Assembly: GCF_018129085.1 (NCBI RefSeq)
Contig: NZ_JAAGBB010000009.1
Coordinates: forward strand, 62,001-126,000
Source of the DNA: Plastoroseomonas hellenica
Lineage (GTDB): Bacteria; Pseudomonadota; Alphaproteobacteria; Acetobacterales; Acetobacteraceae
Length of the DNA stretch: 64,000 nt
Reading direction: 5' to 3'
In this document: piece by piece, positions 16,374 to 26,040 of the stretch
How the letters are laid out: the number at the start of each line of letters is the position of its first letter
How positions within the stretch are numbered: the stretch's first letter is position 1
The notes under the pieces: model-generated
What the model was told of the DNA's origin: nothing
Seen by the model: the letters and a program-made list of their open reading frames with translations, nothing else
The model's database searches: none
Made by a program: the position numbers and the translations under genes

Positions 16374-17392
16374 GCGGAGGCGACCTCGGCGGCTTCGAGG
16401 ATGGGGCGATGGCAACGGGCGTCGCGGCCGGGCAGGATTTCGCGGATCGGCGGTTCGATGCCGCATTCCTCGCCGGCGCGCGGGCAGCGCGAACGGAAGG
16501 CGCAGCCCGCCGGCAGCGAGAGCAGCGACGGTGTCATGCCGGGGATCTGGCGCAACGGTTCGCCGCGCTTGTTGCGCGACGGGACGCTGCCGATCAGGCC
16601 CGCGGTATAAGGATGCAGCGGGCGGTCGAGCACCTGTTCGACCAGGCCATGCTCGACGACGCGGCCGGCATACATGACGGCGATCTCGTCGGCGAGGCCG
16701 GCGACGACCGACAGGTCATGCGTGATCCAGATCAGCGAGGTGCCGGTGGTCGCGGCGAGCTTCTGCACCTCGGCGAGGATCTGGCCCTGGATGGTGACGT
16801 CGAGGGCCGTGGTCGGCTCGTCGGCGACGATCAGCTCTGGCCGGTGCAGCAGCGCGATCGCGATCGCGACGCGCTGGCGCATGCCGCCCGAGAACTGGTG
16901 CGGATAGGATTTCAGCCGCTCGTCCGGGGAGGGGATGCCGACCATGCCGAGCGTGTCGCGCGCGCGCTGGCGCGCCTCCTCATGACTGACCTTGGTATGC
17001 GCCCGGACCGTCTCGATCATTTGGGTGTCGATGCGCAGCACCGGGTTCAGCGTCATCATCGGATCCTGGAAGATCATCGCGATGCGGTTGCCGCGCAGGT
17101 GCCGCATCTCCTCCTCGGACAGGCTGGCCAGGTTCTTGCCTTGATAGAGGATCTCGCCACCGACGATGCGGCCCGGCGGATCGACCAGGCCGATGATCGA
17201 AAAGCCGGTGACCGTCTTGCCGGAACCGGATTCGCCGACGAGGCCCAGCACCTTGCCGCGCGGCACGGTGAAGGAGACGCCGTCTACGGCCTTCACCACG
17301 CCGGCGCGGGTGAAGAAATGCGTCTGCAGGTTCCGCACCTCGAGCGTCGGTGCGGCGGAGATGGGGCTGGCGGAGATGCTGGCGGCGGTCAT
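16370..17392 (-). CDS. Dipeptide/oligopeptide ABC importer ATPase 1 (DppD-like)
   Basis: A 340-residue ATPase partner of the gene at 15351. Walker A is GESGSGKTVTG, the signature FSGGMRQRVAIAIALL, Walker [15 protein letters not shown], the switch histidine in WITHDLS. The C-terminal cysteine extension reads FRSRCPRAGEEC. The start follows the permease stop by two bases, and its stop overlaps the next ATPase start, so the operon is tightly coupled. Confidence 0.9.
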   Translation of the reverse strand: MTAASISASPISAAPTLEVRNLQTHFFTRAGVVKAVDGVSFTVPRGKVLGLVGESGSGKTVTGFSIIGLVDPPGRIVGGEILYQGKNLASLSEEEMRHLRGNRIAMIFQDPMMTLNPVLRIDTQMIETVRAHTKVSHEEARQRARDTLGMVGIPSPDERLKSYPHQFSGGMRQRVAIAIALLHRPELIVADEPTTALDVTIQGQILAEVQKLAATTGTSLIWITHDLSVVAGLADEIAVMYAGRVVEHGLVEQVLDRPLHPYTAGLIGSVPSRNKRGEPLRQIPGMTPSLLSLPAGCAFRSRCPRAGEECGIEPPIREILPGRDARCHRPILEAAEVASA

Positions 17393-17394
17393 GC

Positions 17395-18321
17395 CTATTT
17401 CTTCAACCGTGGGTTCAGCACGTCGCGAAGCTGATCGCCGACCAGATTGATCGAGACGATGGTGATGAGCAGCGCGATGCCGGGATAGAAGCTGATCCAG
17501 TACTTGCCACTCAGCATGTACTCATAGCCATTGGCGATCAGCAGCCCGAGCGAGGGCTCCGTGATCGGCACGCCGAGGCCGAGGAAGGACAGCGTCGCTT
17601 CCAACGCGATCGCGCGCGCCACCTGCATGGTGCCGACGACGATCAGCGGCGGCAGGCAATTGGGCAGCAGATGGCGGAACAGGATGCGTCGCGTCGGCAG
17701 CGCGAGGCATTGCGCCGCCTCGATGTATTCGCGCCGGCGCTCGACCAGCGCGGTGCCGCGCACGGTACGGGCGTAATAGGCCCATTCGACGATGACCAGC
17801 GCGATGACGACATTCGTCACGCTCTTGCCGAGGAAGGCCAGGATCATCAGCGCGGCGAGGATCGCCGGAAAAGAGAGCTGGAGGTCGACCAGACGCATGA
17901 TCGCGCTGTCGGTCTTGCCACCTGCATAAGCGGCCAGCAGCCCGAGCGAGGCACCAACCAAGCAGGCGATCAGCGCCGAGCCGGCGCCGACGGTGAGCGA
18001 GATGCGCAGCCCGTACATGATGCCGGACAGCATGTCGCGGCCCTGATCGTCGGTGCCGAGCCAAAAGGTGAAGCCGTCGCCGCCGACCGTCCCCGGCTCC
18101 ATGCGCCCGTCCATGATGTCGAGCTGGGCGAGGTCATAGGGGTTCTGCGGCGAGATCCAGGGCGCGAAGATCGCGATCAGCGCGATCAGCGTGAACACGA
18201 TCAGGCCGCCGAGCGCGATCTTCGATTCCGCGAATTCCGAGACGAAGCGCCGGAACGGCGTCTCGACCTTGGGCGGTACCGCAGGAGCAGCGGGAGCCGC
18301 GGGAAGCGTGGTGGTGCTCAT
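17395..18321 (-). CDS. Dipeptide/oligopeptide ABC importer permease 2 (DppC-like)
   Basis: A 308-residue inner-membrane permease with about six transmembrane segments, an N-terminal OppC-type cytosolic leader (FRRFVSEFAESKIALGG) and the coupling-helix EAA region around YIEAAQCLALPTRRILFRHLLPN, which contacts the ATPases. The ATG at 18321 shares one base with the upstream permease stop (TGATG). It pairs with the DppB-like protein encoded just before it. Confidence 0.9.
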   Translation of the reverse strand: MSTTTLPAAPAAPAVPPKVETPFRRFVSEFAESKIALGGLIVFTLIALIAIFAPWISPQNPYDLAQLDIMDGRMEPGTVGGDGFTFWLGTDDQGRDMLSGIMYGLRISLTVGAGSALIACLVGASLGLLAAYAGGKTDSAIMRLVDLQLSFPAILAALMILAFLGKSVTNVVIALVIVEWAYYARTVRGTALVERRREYIEAAQCLALPTRRILFRHLLPNCLPPLIVVGTMQVARAIALEATLSFLGLGVPITEPSLGLLIANGYEYMLSGKYWISFYPGIALLITIVSINLVGDQLRDVLNPRLKK

Positions 18322-19292
18322 CACTTGCCCTCCAGCCGCACGCGCGGATCGAGCACGGAATAGGTGAGATCCACGACCAGGTTGATGGTGATGAACATCA
18401 GCACGATGATCATCAGATAGGCGACGATCACGGGACGGTCGAGCACGTTGATGCTGTCGATGATCAGCTTGCCCATGCCGGGCCAGGCGAAGACGCTTTC
18501 CGTCACCACGGAGAAGGCGATGGTGGAGCCGAGCTCCAGACCGACCACGGTCACGACCGGGATCAGGATGTTCTTGAACACATGCACGAAGGTGACGCGG
18601 GCCGGGCTCAGCCCCTTGGCGCGCGCGAACTTCACGTAATCCATCAGCATGGTCTCGCGCACCCCGGCCCGGGTCAGCCGGATGACGAGGCTGATCTTGA
18701 ACAGCGCCAGATTCAGCGCCGGCATGGCCATATGGGCGAGCCCGTCCCTGGTGAGGAAGCTCCAGCGCATGCCGAGGATCTCCCGCGTCTCACCGCGGCC
18801 GGTGGAGGGCAGCCAGCCGAGCTGGACCGCGAAGACCATGATGAGCATGAGCCCGACCCAGAAGGTCGGCAGCGAGAAACCGAGGATGCTGCCGGCCATG
18901 ATCCCCTTGCTGACCGGCGAGTTCGGCTTCAGCCCGGCATATAGGCCGAGCGGCAGCCCGACCAGCAGGGCCAGGAACATGGCGCCGAAGGCGAGTTCCA
19001 GCGTCGCCGGCATGCGGTTCAGGATGAGCTGCAGCGCCGGTTCGTTGAACACGAAGCTGCGGCCGAGATCGCCACGCAGCGCGTTGCCCAGGAAGGACAG
19101 GTACTGGAGCCAGAGCGGCTTATCGAGGCCGAGCGCCACGATCGCGCGCTCACGCTCGATCTGGTCGGCGTCCGGGCTGATCAGGATCTCGACCGGGTCG
19201 CCGATGGCGAAGACGCCGATGAAGACGATCAGCGACATCACCAGCACGACACCGAGCGCCTGGATGAGGCGCCGCAGAAGATAGACGCTCAA
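18321..19292 (-). CDS. Dipeptide/oligopeptide ABC importer permease 1 (DppB-like), TTG start
   Basis: A 323-residue inner-membrane permease. The N-terminus MSVYLLRRLIQALGVVL is the normal first segment of the family, and the EAA coupling motif appears around YVKFARAKGLSPARVTFVHVFKN. The start codon is TTG at 19292: AAAGGAG (19306-19300 on the minus strand) lies seven bases upstream, and no ATG exists before the first membrane segment. The Shine-Dalgarno sequence is part of a 23-base tandem repeat (19300-19368) separating this gene from its binding protein. Confidence 0.9.
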   Translation of the reverse strand: MSVYLLRRLIQALGVVLVMSLIVFIGVFAIGDPVEILISPDADQIERERAIVALGLDKPLWLQYLSFLGNALRGDLGRSFVFNEPALQLILNRMPATLELAFGAMFLALLVGLPLGLYAGLKPNSPVSKGIMAGSILGFSLPTFWVGLMLIMVFAVQLGWLPSTGRGETREILGMRWSFLTRDGLAHMAMPALNLALFKISLVIRLTRAGVRETMLMDYVKFARAKGLSPARVTFVHVFKNILIPVVTVVGLELGSTIAFSVVTESVFAWPGMGKLIIDSINVLDRPVIVAYLMIIVLMFITINLVVDLTYSVLDPRVRLEGK

Positions 19293-19299
19293 GCTCTTA

Positions 19300-19368
19300 C
19301 TCCTTTACCGCTCCGCGGCGGGCTCCTTTGCCGCTCCGCGGCGCGCTTCTTATCGTGCCGCGGCGGGG
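19300..19368 (-). repeat. 23-base tandem repeat duplicating a ribosome binding site
   Basis: Two units (19300-19322 and 19323-19345) match at 21 of 23 positions on reading; a third, 19346-19368, is degenerate and covers the end of the upstream binding-protein gene including its stop at 19350. Read on the minus strand each good unit contains AAAGGAG, a Shine-Dalgarno sequence; the copy nearest the permease drives its TTG start. Confidence 0.75.
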
Positions 19369-20933
19369 CGCGCGTCCTGCGCCAGGGTCAGCTCGTCGGC
19401 ACGCGCGTTGTAGGCGATGCCGCGCCGCGTCGCCCAGATATTGGTCTGGATGTGCAGGGGAATGACGCCGACATCCTCGGCCGCGATGCGCTGCGCCTGG
19501 ATCACCAGCTCCTCGCGCCGTTCTTCGTTCAACTCGGACAGCGATTGCAGCAGCAGGGCATCGACCTGCTGGTTGGAATAGCGGCCGCGGTTGGACGAAC
19601 CCCAGCCGCGGTCCCGGCTCACCGTCGCCAGGATGTTGCGCAACGGATGCGAGCCATCCGGGTTGCTGCCCCAGCCGATCAGGTGGGCGGAGGTGTCGGC
19701 CCGGCCGGCGCGGGCCACGAAGGTGGTCCAGGGCTGCGCATCGACTGCCGTGCGCACGCCGATGCGGGTCCACATCTGCCCGACGGCCTGGGCGATGCGG
19801 GCATCGTTGATGTAGCGATCATTGGGACTGGAGAGCGTGATACGGAAGCCCTGCGGATAGCCGGCCTCGGCCAGCAGGCGACGGGCACCGTCGGCATCGA
19901 AGGCGACCGGCGGCAGGTTGGGGACGAAGCCGTAGGTGCCTTCCGGCAGGAATTGCCCCGCGGGGACGGCAGCGCCTTCCATCACGCGGTCGACGATGGC
20001 GCGGCGGTCGATCGCCATGGAAAGCGCGCGGCGCACCCGCACATCCTGCAGCGGGTTGCGGCCGAGCGGCTGGCCATTGTTGTCCGTGATGAACGGTGAA
20101 TTCTCGTTGGCGGCGCGCAGGTGATCGAGGCCGATGAAGATCAGCCGCAGGCCGACCCTCTCGGAAATCGACACCCGCTGGTCCTGACGCAGTCGCGCGA
20201 GGTCGCTGGTCGGCACCTGGTCGATGAGGTCGACATCGCCGGCCAACAGCGCCGCGGTGCGGGCCGCATCATTGGTCACCATACGATAGTTGACGCGGGC
20301 ATAGGCGGGACGCTCACCCCAATAGGTGTCGTTCCGCTCCAGCTCGATGCGGTCGCCCATGCGGTGGGAGACCACGCGGAAGGGGCCGGTGCCGATCGCC
20401 GCGCGGCCGGCGTTGAAATCTTCGGTCGTCGAGCGCTCATGCGTCTCGCGGTCGAGGATGCGGACATTGGTCATGTCGAGCGGCAGCAGCGGATAGGGCT
20501 CGGCCGTATGGAAGCGGATGGTCAGCGGATCGACGATCTCGATACGCTGGATCGGGCGGGAATAGGCCGCGAAGGAGGATGGGCTGTTCGGCACGTTCGG
20601 CAGGCGGCCGAGCGTGAAGGCCACGTCCTCGGCCGTGAAGGCGCTGCCGTTCTGGAAGCGCACATTGGGCCGCAGCTTGAATTCCCAGACGGTCGGTTCC
20701 ACCGCGCGCCATTCCAGCGCCAGGCCAGGCTCCTGGCGCGATCGCTCATCGGTGTTGACCAGCCGATCGAAGATCATGTCCGCCGCGGCGTTGTTCGGGG
20801 ACAACTGGTGGTAGTGGGGGTCGAGGGAGGTGACCGGCGCACCGACTGCGATGGTGAGTGTCTGCGCCTGGGCGCTGGCCACGGCAAAAACGCCGAAGGC
20901 AGCGGCGACCGCCACTTTCTGCAACATCTTCAT
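19350..20933 (-). CDS. ABC importer substrate-binding protein, family 5 (operon copy)
   Basis: A 527-residue periplasmic dipeptide-type receptor. The start at 20933 (MKMLQKVAVAAAFG) gives a clean signal peptide ending ASAQAQ; longer in-frame readings add no family sequence. The mature protein starts TLTIAVGAPVTSLDPHYH and has WEFKLRPNVRFQNG and the RRALSMAIDR helix of the SBP_bac_5 family. It heads the import operon and is the most diverged of four paralogous receptors here. The gap to the divergent receptor at 21028 is 94 bases and must hold both promoters. Confidence 0.9.
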   Translation of the reverse strand: MKMLQKVAVAAAFGVFAVASAQAQTLTIAVGAPVTSLDPHYHQLSPNNAAADMIFDRLVNTDERSRQEPGLALEWRAVEPTVWEFKLRPNVRFQNGSAFTAEDVAFTLGRLPNVPNSPSSFAAYSRPIQRIEIVDPLTIRFHTAEPYPLLPLDMTNVRILDRETHERSTTEDFNAGRAAIGTGPFRVVSHRMGDRIELERNDTYWGERPAYARVNYRMVTNDAARTAALLAGDVDLIDQVPTSDLARLRQDQRVSISERVGLRLIFIGLDHLRAANENSPFITDNNGQPLGRNPLQDVRVRRALSMAIDRRAIVDRVMEGAAVPAGQFLPEGTYGFVPNLPPVAFDADGARRLLAEAGYPQGFRITLSSPNDRYINDARIAQAVGQMWTRIGVRTAVDAQPWTTFVARAGRADTSAHLIGWGSNPDGSHPLRNILATVSRDRGWGSSNRGRYSNQQVDALLLQSLSELNEERREELVIQAQRIAAEDVGVIPLHIQTNIWATRRGIAYNARADELTLAQDARPAAAR

Positions 20934-21027
20934 ATAGCCCCCAGAACCGTCCCTAAGCCTCCCTTGTAGCAGCGCGATCAAAGCCTCGCTAGGCTCAGCT
21001 CGTCTATACAGCCTGGAGAAACACCGG

Positions 21028-22605
21028 ATGCGTACGACCACACGCCGCGCCCTGGTCACGGCGCTGGCCCTGCTGCCTTTGGCGGCGCCTGCCGGGGCGC
21101 AGAACCTGACCATCGGCATCGGCGGCTCGGTGACGTCCCTCGACCCGCATTTCTACAATGCGTCGCCGAACAACAGCCTCTCGATGCATCTCTTCGACCG
21201 GCTGGTGGAGCGCGACGCACGCGCGCAGCCCTATCCGGGGCTCGCCACCGAGTGGCGGGCGATCGAGCCGACCGTGTGGGAGTTCAAGCTGCGCCCAGGG
21301 GTGAAGTGGCATGACGGCCGCGACTTCACGGCCGACGACGTCGCCTTCACCATCGAACGCACGCCGAACGTGCCGAACAGCCCGGGCGGCTTCGGTGGCT
21401 TCGTGCGCGCCATCCGGCGGGTCGAGATCGTTGATCCGCTGACCATCCGCTTCCATACCGCAGCGCCGCATCCATTGCTGCCGACCGAGCTCGCCTCGGT
21501 CGCCATCATCTCCCGCCACGCCGCGGGCAACGCCACGACCGAAGACTACAATGCCGGGCGCGCCGCGGTCGGCACCGGCCCCTATCGCCTGGTCTCCTAC
21601 GCCAATGGCGATCGCACCGAGCTCGCCCGGAACGACGCCTATTGGGGCCAGCGGCAGCCCTGGGCGCGGGTCTCCTACCGGATCATGGCCAATGACGGCG
21701 CGCGCAGCGCGGCGCTGCTGGCCGGCGACGTGGACGTGATCGACCAGGTGCCCTCGACCGATCTGGAGCGCCTCGGCCGCGACCAGCGCGTCGTGCTGAG
21801 CCGCATCCAGGGCCTCCGGGTGATCTACCTCCAGGCCGATTTCTCACGCAGCGCGAACGTACCCTTCGTGACCGACAATGCCGGCCAGCCGCTGGCACGC
21901 AACCCCTTCCAGGATGTGCGGGTGCGCCGGGCACTGTCGGGCGCGATCAACCGCCAGGCGCTGGCCGAGCGCGTGATGGAGGGCACCGCGGCGCCGACCG
22001 GGCAATGGCTGCCGGAAGGCACCTTCGGTTACAACCCGGAGGTCGCGCCGCCGCGCTTCGATCCCGACGGCGCCCGCCGCCTGTTGGCCGAGGCCGGCTT
22101 CCCGCAGGGTTTCCGCATGACCCTGCACAGCCCGAACGACCGCTACCCGAACGACGCCAAGACCGCGCAGGCGGTCGCCCAGATGTGGACCCGCATCGGC
22201 GTGCAGACCCAGGTGGACGCGCTGCCCTGGGCATCTTTCGCGCAGCGCTCGAGCCGCCAGGAATTCGCCATGCGCCTGCTCGGCTGGGGCAGCGTGACCG
22301 GCGAGGCGAGCTACATGCTGGTCAATGTCCTCGGCACCTTCGACCGCGAGGCGCGCACCGGCGCGTCCAACATGGGCCGCTACTCCAATCCGCAGCTCGA
22401 TGCGCTGACCGCGCGCGCGGCATCCACGCTGGATGACGGCCAGCGCGCGGCACTGCTGCGCGAGGGCGTGCAGATGGCGATGGACGATGTCGGGCTGATC
22501 CCGCTCTTCCAGTTGGTGAACATCTGGGCGCACCGGCGCACCATCGCCTTCGATCCGCGCATGGACGAGCGCACCCTGGCGATGAGCGCGCGTCCGGCGA
22601 ACTGA
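21028..22605 (+). CDS. ABC importer substrate-binding protein, family 5 (tandem copy 1)
   Basis: A 525-residue receptor with signal MRTTTRRALVTALALLPLAA cleaved after AGAQ, GGAGAAA before the ATG. The body carries SVTSLDPHFYNASPNNSL, WEFKLRPGVKWHDGRDF and RRALSGAINRQALAERVMEG. It is strikingly similar to the two following genes along its whole length. It is divergent from the importer operon and can only work through a membrane complex encoded elsewhere, most simply that of 15351-19292. Confidence 0.9.
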   Translation: MRTTTRRALVTALALLPLAAPAGAQNLTIGIGGSVTSLDPHFYNASPNNSLSMHLFDRLVERDARAQPYPGLATEWRAIEPTVWEFKLRPGVKWHDGRDFTADDVAFTIERTPNVPNSPGGFGGFVRAIRRVEIVDPLTIRFHTAAPHPLLPTELASVAIISRHAAGNATTEDYNAGRAAVGTGPYRLVSYANGDRTELARNDAYWGQRQPWARVSYRIMANDGARSAALLAGDVDVIDQVPSTDLERLGRDQRVVLSRIQGLRVIYLQADFSRSANVPFVTDNAGQPLARNPFQDVRVRRALSGAINRQALAERVMEGTAAPTGQWLPEGTFGYNPEVAPPRFDPDGARRLLAEAGFPQGFRMTLHSPNDRYPNDAKTAQAVAQMWTRIGVQTQVDALPWASFAQRSSRQEFAMRLLGWGSVTGEASYMLVNVLGTFDREARTGASNMGRYSNPQLDALTARAASTLDDGQRAALLREGVQMAMDDVGLIPLFQLVNIWAHRRTIAFDPRMDERTLAMSARPAN

Positions 22606-22621
22606 GCGTCCGATCCGGCTG

Positions 22622-22651
22622 GAGCGGGGCGCGCTTTCGCGCACCCCGCTC
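22622..22651 (+). terminator. Hairpin after tandem receptor copy 1
   Basis: GAGCGGGG (22622-22629) pairs with CCCCGCTC (22644-22651), extended by GCG/CGC inside a small bulge. It begins 17 bases after the stop at 22605. No T-tract follows, but position and stability suit a terminator or mRNA-stabilising stem between tandem genes. Confidence 0.5.
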
Positions 22652-22764
22652 AATCCTGAGGCAGGAAGCGGCGCCTCCGGAGAAAGGATATCGAGACATG
22701 GCGTAGCGGAGCGGAGTGGGAACGCTCTAGTTTCGCCGCTTCCTGTTTGCCGGAGACATCATCG

Positions 22765-24342
22765 ATGCGCGTGACTTGCTGCCGAGCCCTGCTCGCCTCC
22801 TTCGCCCTGTTGCCCTTGGCGATGCCGGCGGCGGCCCAGACCCTGACCATCGGCATCGGCGGTGCGGTCACCTCCCTCGACCCGCATTTCCACAATGCCG
22901 CTCCGAACAACAGCCTCTCCATGCATCTCTTCGACCGGCTGGTGGAGCGGGACACCCATGCCCGCCTCTATCCCGGCCTCGCGACCGAGTGGCGCGCGAT
23001 CGAACCCACCGTCTGGGAGTTCAAGCTGCGCCCCGGCGTCAAATGGCATGACGGCCGCGACTTCACGGCCGAGGACGTCGCTTTCACCATCGAGCGCACG
23101 CCGAATGTCCCGAACGCACCGAGCGGCTTCGGCGGCTTCGTCCGCTCGATCCAGCGCGTCGAGATCGTGGATCCGCTGACCATCCGCCTCCACACGGTCG
23201 CACCGCACCCGCTGCTGCCGACCGAGCTCGGCTCGGTCGCGATCATCGCGCGCCATGCGGCGATGGACGCCACGACCGAAGATTTCAACGCCGGCCGCGC
23301 GGCGATCGGCACCGGTCCCTATCGCGTGATTTCCTATACCAGCGGTGACCGCACCGAACTGGCGCGGAACGACGCCTTCTGGGGCGGGCGGCAGCCTTGG
23401 GAACGCGTCTCCTACCGCTTCCTCGCCAATGACGGTGCCCGCAGCGCCGCCCTCCTGGCCGGGGATGTGGACGTGATCGACCAGGTGCCGAGCGGCGACC
23501 TGCCGCGCCTGCAGCGCGAGAGCCGGATCAGCCTCGCGCGCATCCAGGGCCTCAGGGTGATCTATCTCTCGCCCGACCGCTCCCGCACCGGCAGCGAGCC
23601 CGGCGTCACCGACAATGCCGGCCAGCCGCTGGCCAGCAACCCCTTCATCGACCTCCGCGTGCGCCGCGCGCTGTCCATCGCGATCAATCGGGACGCCCTG
23701 GCCGAACGCGCGATGGAAGGCACCGCAGCCGCCACCGGCCAGTGGCTGCCGGAAGGGACCTTCGGCCACAATCCGGCGGTCCCCACGCCTGCCTTTGATC
23801 CGGACGGCGCGCGCCGGCTCCTCGCCGAGGCGGGCTTTCCCCAGGGCTTCCGCCTGGTGTTGACCACCCCCAATGACCGCTATCCGAATGACGCCAAGAC
23901 CGCCCAGGCGGTGGCGCAGATGTGGACCCGCATCGGCGTGCGGACCGAGGTGCAGGCGCTGCCCTGGTCCTCCTTTGCGGGGCGGTCCGCACGCCAGGAA
24001 TTCGCCATGCGCCTGGCCGGCTGGGGCAGCTCGACCGGCGAGGCGAGCTATACGCTGGTGAATATCCTCGGCACCTATGATCGCGAACGCCGCATCGGCG
24101 CCTCGAACGCTGCCCGCTACTCCAACCCTGAGCTCGATGCGCTGACGGCCCGTGCCGTCGCCACCCTCGATGACGGGCAGCGGGAGGCGTTGCTGCGCGA
24201 CGCCGTGAAGATGGCGACGGACGACCTCGGGATGATCCCGCTGTTCCAACTGGTGAACATCTGGGCGCATCGCCGGACCATCGCCTTCGAGCCGCGGATG
24301 GATGAGCGGACCACGGCGATGAGCGCGCGGCCGGCGAATTGA
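22765..24342 (+). CDS. ABC importer substrate-binding protein, family 5 (tandem copy 2)
   Basis: A 525-residue receptor, the closest relative of the gene at 21028. The ATG at 22765 (MRVTCCRALLASFALL) has GGAG ten bases before it; an upstream TTG at 22747 is less likely. The signal is cleaved after AAAQ. The mature sequence shares AVTSLDPHFHNAAPNNSL and WHDGRDFTAEDVAFTIERTP with its neighbours. Differences cluster in ligand-lobe segments such as ISLARIQGLRVIYLSPDRSR, so ligand choice may have changed after duplication (inference). Confidence 0.9.
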   Translation: MRVTCCRALLASFALLPLAMPAAAQTLTIGIGGAVTSLDPHFHNAAPNNSLSMHLFDRLVERDTHARLYPGLATEWRAIEPTVWEFKLRPGVKWHDGRDFTAEDVAFTIERTPNVPNAPSGFGGFVRSIQRVEIVDPLTIRLHTVAPHPLLPTELGSVAIIARHAAMDATTEDFNAGRAAIGTGPYRVISYTSGDRTELARNDAFWGGRQPWERVSYRFLANDGARSAALLAGDVDVIDQVPSGDLPRLQRESRISLARIQGLRVIYLSPDRSRTGSEPGVTDNAGQPLASNPFIDLRVRRALSIAINRDALAERAMEGTAAATGQWLPEGTFGHNPAVPTPAFDPDGARRLLAEAGFPQGFRLVLTTPNDRYPNDAKTAQAVAQMWTRIGVRTEVQALPWSSFAGRSARQEFAMRLAGWGSSTGEASYTLVNILGTYDRERRIGASNAARYSNPELDALTARAVATLDDGQREALLRDAVKMATDDLGMIPLFQLVNIWAHRRTIAFEPRMDERTTAMSARPAN

Positions 24343-24349
24343 GGGATCC

Positions 24350-24378
24350 GGGGCCGGGCACCGTTCATGCCCGGCCCC
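24350..24378 (+). terminator. Hairpin after tandem receptor copy 2
   Basis: A perfect 11-base stem, GGGGCCGGGCA (24350-24360) with TGCCCGGCCCC (24368-24378) around CCGTTCA, starts eight bases after the stop codon. It is GC-rich but lacks a T-tract. Confidence 0.55.
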
Positions 24379-24462
24379 GACCTCTCCCGCGATTGAATCC
24401 TGGAAAAGCGCAGCAGAGACCTTCTAGGCTCACCGCATCCGGATCGCCGGGGGACCCATCGG

Positions 24463-26040
24463 ATGCGCATGACCTCAGGCCGTGCCCTGCTCGCGGCAGT
24501 TGCCCTCCTGCCTCTGACCGCGCCGGCGGGGGCGCAGACCCTGACCATCGGCGTTGGCGGCTCGGTCACCTCGCTCGATCCGCATTTCTATAACGCGGCG
24601 CCCAATGCCAGCCTGGCGGTGCATATCTTCGACCGACTGGTGGAGCGCGATGCCCGCGCGCGACTGACGCCGGGCCTCGCCGCGGAATGGCGCACGGTCG
24701 AGCCGACCGTCTGGGAGTTCAGGCTGCGCCCGGGCGTGAAGTGGCATGACGGCCGCGACTTCACGGCCGAGGATGTCGCCTTCAGCATCCAGCGCATCCC
24801 CAATGTCGCGAACAGCCCCGGCAGCTATGCGGGCTTCGTCCGGGCGATCACCCGGATCGAGATCACGGATCCACTGACCATCCGCTTCCACACCGCGGCC
24901 CCGCACCCACTGCTGCCGACCGAACTCGCCTCGGTCTTCATCATCTCCCGCCACGCGGCGGCCAGCGGCTCAACCGAGGACTTCAATACCGGTCGCGCCG
25001 CGATCGGGACCGGCCCCTATCGCCTGGTCTCCTATGCCAGCGGCGACCGCACCGAGCTCGCGCGCAACGATGCCTATTGGGCCGGCCCGGAACCCTGGGC
25101 ACGCGTCTCCTACCGCCTGATGACCAATGACGGCGCCCGCAGCGCCGCCATCATGTCGGGCGATGTCGACGTCATCGACCAGGTGCCTTCGAGCGACATC
25201 CCGCGGCTTCGCCGCGACCCGCGCATCGGGATCGCCCAGATGCAGGGCCTCAGGATGATCTATCTCTCGCCCGACCGGTCACGCAGCGCGGCCCCGCCTG
25301 GCGTCGCCGACAACAACGGCCAGCCGCTGTCGGCGAACCCCTTTAATGACCTCCGCGTCCGCCGGGCACTGTCGATGGCGATCGACCGCGAGGCGCTGGC
25401 GGAGCGCGTCATGGAAGGCACCGCGGTCGCTTCCGGCCAATGGCTGCCGGAAGGCGCCTTCGGCTATAATCCGGAGGTGCCGCCACCCCGCTTCGACCCG
25501 CAGGGCGCGCGCCGGCTGCTCGCCGAGGCAGGCTTCCCGCAGGGCTTCCGCCTGACGCTGACCTCCCCCAATGACCGCTACCCCAATGACGCCAAGGCCG
25601 CGCAGGCGGTCGCGCAGATGTGGACGCGGATCGGGGTGCAAACGCAGGTGGATGCGATGCCCTGGGCCAGCTACTCCGCCCGCGCCAGCCGGCAGGAATT
25701 CGGCATCCGGCTGACCGGCTGGGGCAGCTCCACCGGCGAAGCCAGCTATGCGCTGGTCAACATCATGGGCACCTATGACCGGGAGCGCCGCACCGGCGCT
25801 TCCAATGGCGGCCGCTATTCGAATCCGGAACTCGATTCCCTGACCGCCCGCGCCGTCGCCACCATCGACGACGAGGAGCGGGAGATGCTGCTGCGCCAGG
25901 CGGTGCGGATGGCTATGGACGACGTCGCCCTGATGCCGCTGTTCCACCTCATCAATACCTGGGCGCATCGCCGCAGCATCCAGTTCGAGCCACGCATGGA
26001 TGAAAGGACGTCCGCGCAGAGTGCAAGACCCAATAATTAG
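24463..26040 (+). CDS. ABC importer substrate-binding protein, family 5 (tandem copy 3)
   Basis: A 525-residue receptor, third in the tandem array. Signal MRMTSGRALLAAVALLPLTA is cleaved after AGAQ. It retains SVTSLDPHFYNAAPNASLAV, WHDGRDFTAEDVAF and RRALSMAIDREALAERVMEG. It differs from copies 1 and 2 in the 590-700-base region of the gene (ARVSYRLMTNDGARSAAIMSGDVDVID) and the C-terminal ending QSARPNN. The three copies have identical length and order of motifs, showing recent local duplication. It converges on accC with a dispersed repeat in the gap. Confidence 0.9.
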   Translation: MRMTSGRALLAAVALLPLTAPAGAQTLTIGVGGSVTSLDPHFYNAAPNASLAVHIFDRLVERDARARLTPGLAAEWRTVEPTVWEFRLRPGVKWHDGRDFTAEDVAFSIQRIPNVANSPGSYAGFVRAITRIEITDPLTIRFHTAAPHPLLPTELASVFIISRHAAASGSTEDFNTGRAAIGTGPYRLVSYASGDRTELARNDAYWAGPEPWARVSYRLMTNDGARSAAIMSGDVDVIDQVPSSDIPRLRRDPRIGIAQMQGLRMIYLSPDRSRSAAPPGVADNNGQPLSANPFNDLRVRRALSMAIDREALAERVMEGTAVASGQWLPEGAFGYNPEVPPPRFDPQGARRLLAEAGFPQGFRLTLTSPNDRYPNDAKAAQAVAQMWTRIGVQTQVDAMPWASYSARASRQEFGIRLTGWGSSTGEASYALVNIMGTYDRERRTGASNGGRYSNPELDSLTARAVATIDDEEREMLLRQAVRMAMDDVALMPLFHLINTWAHRRSIQFEPRMDERTSAQSARPNN

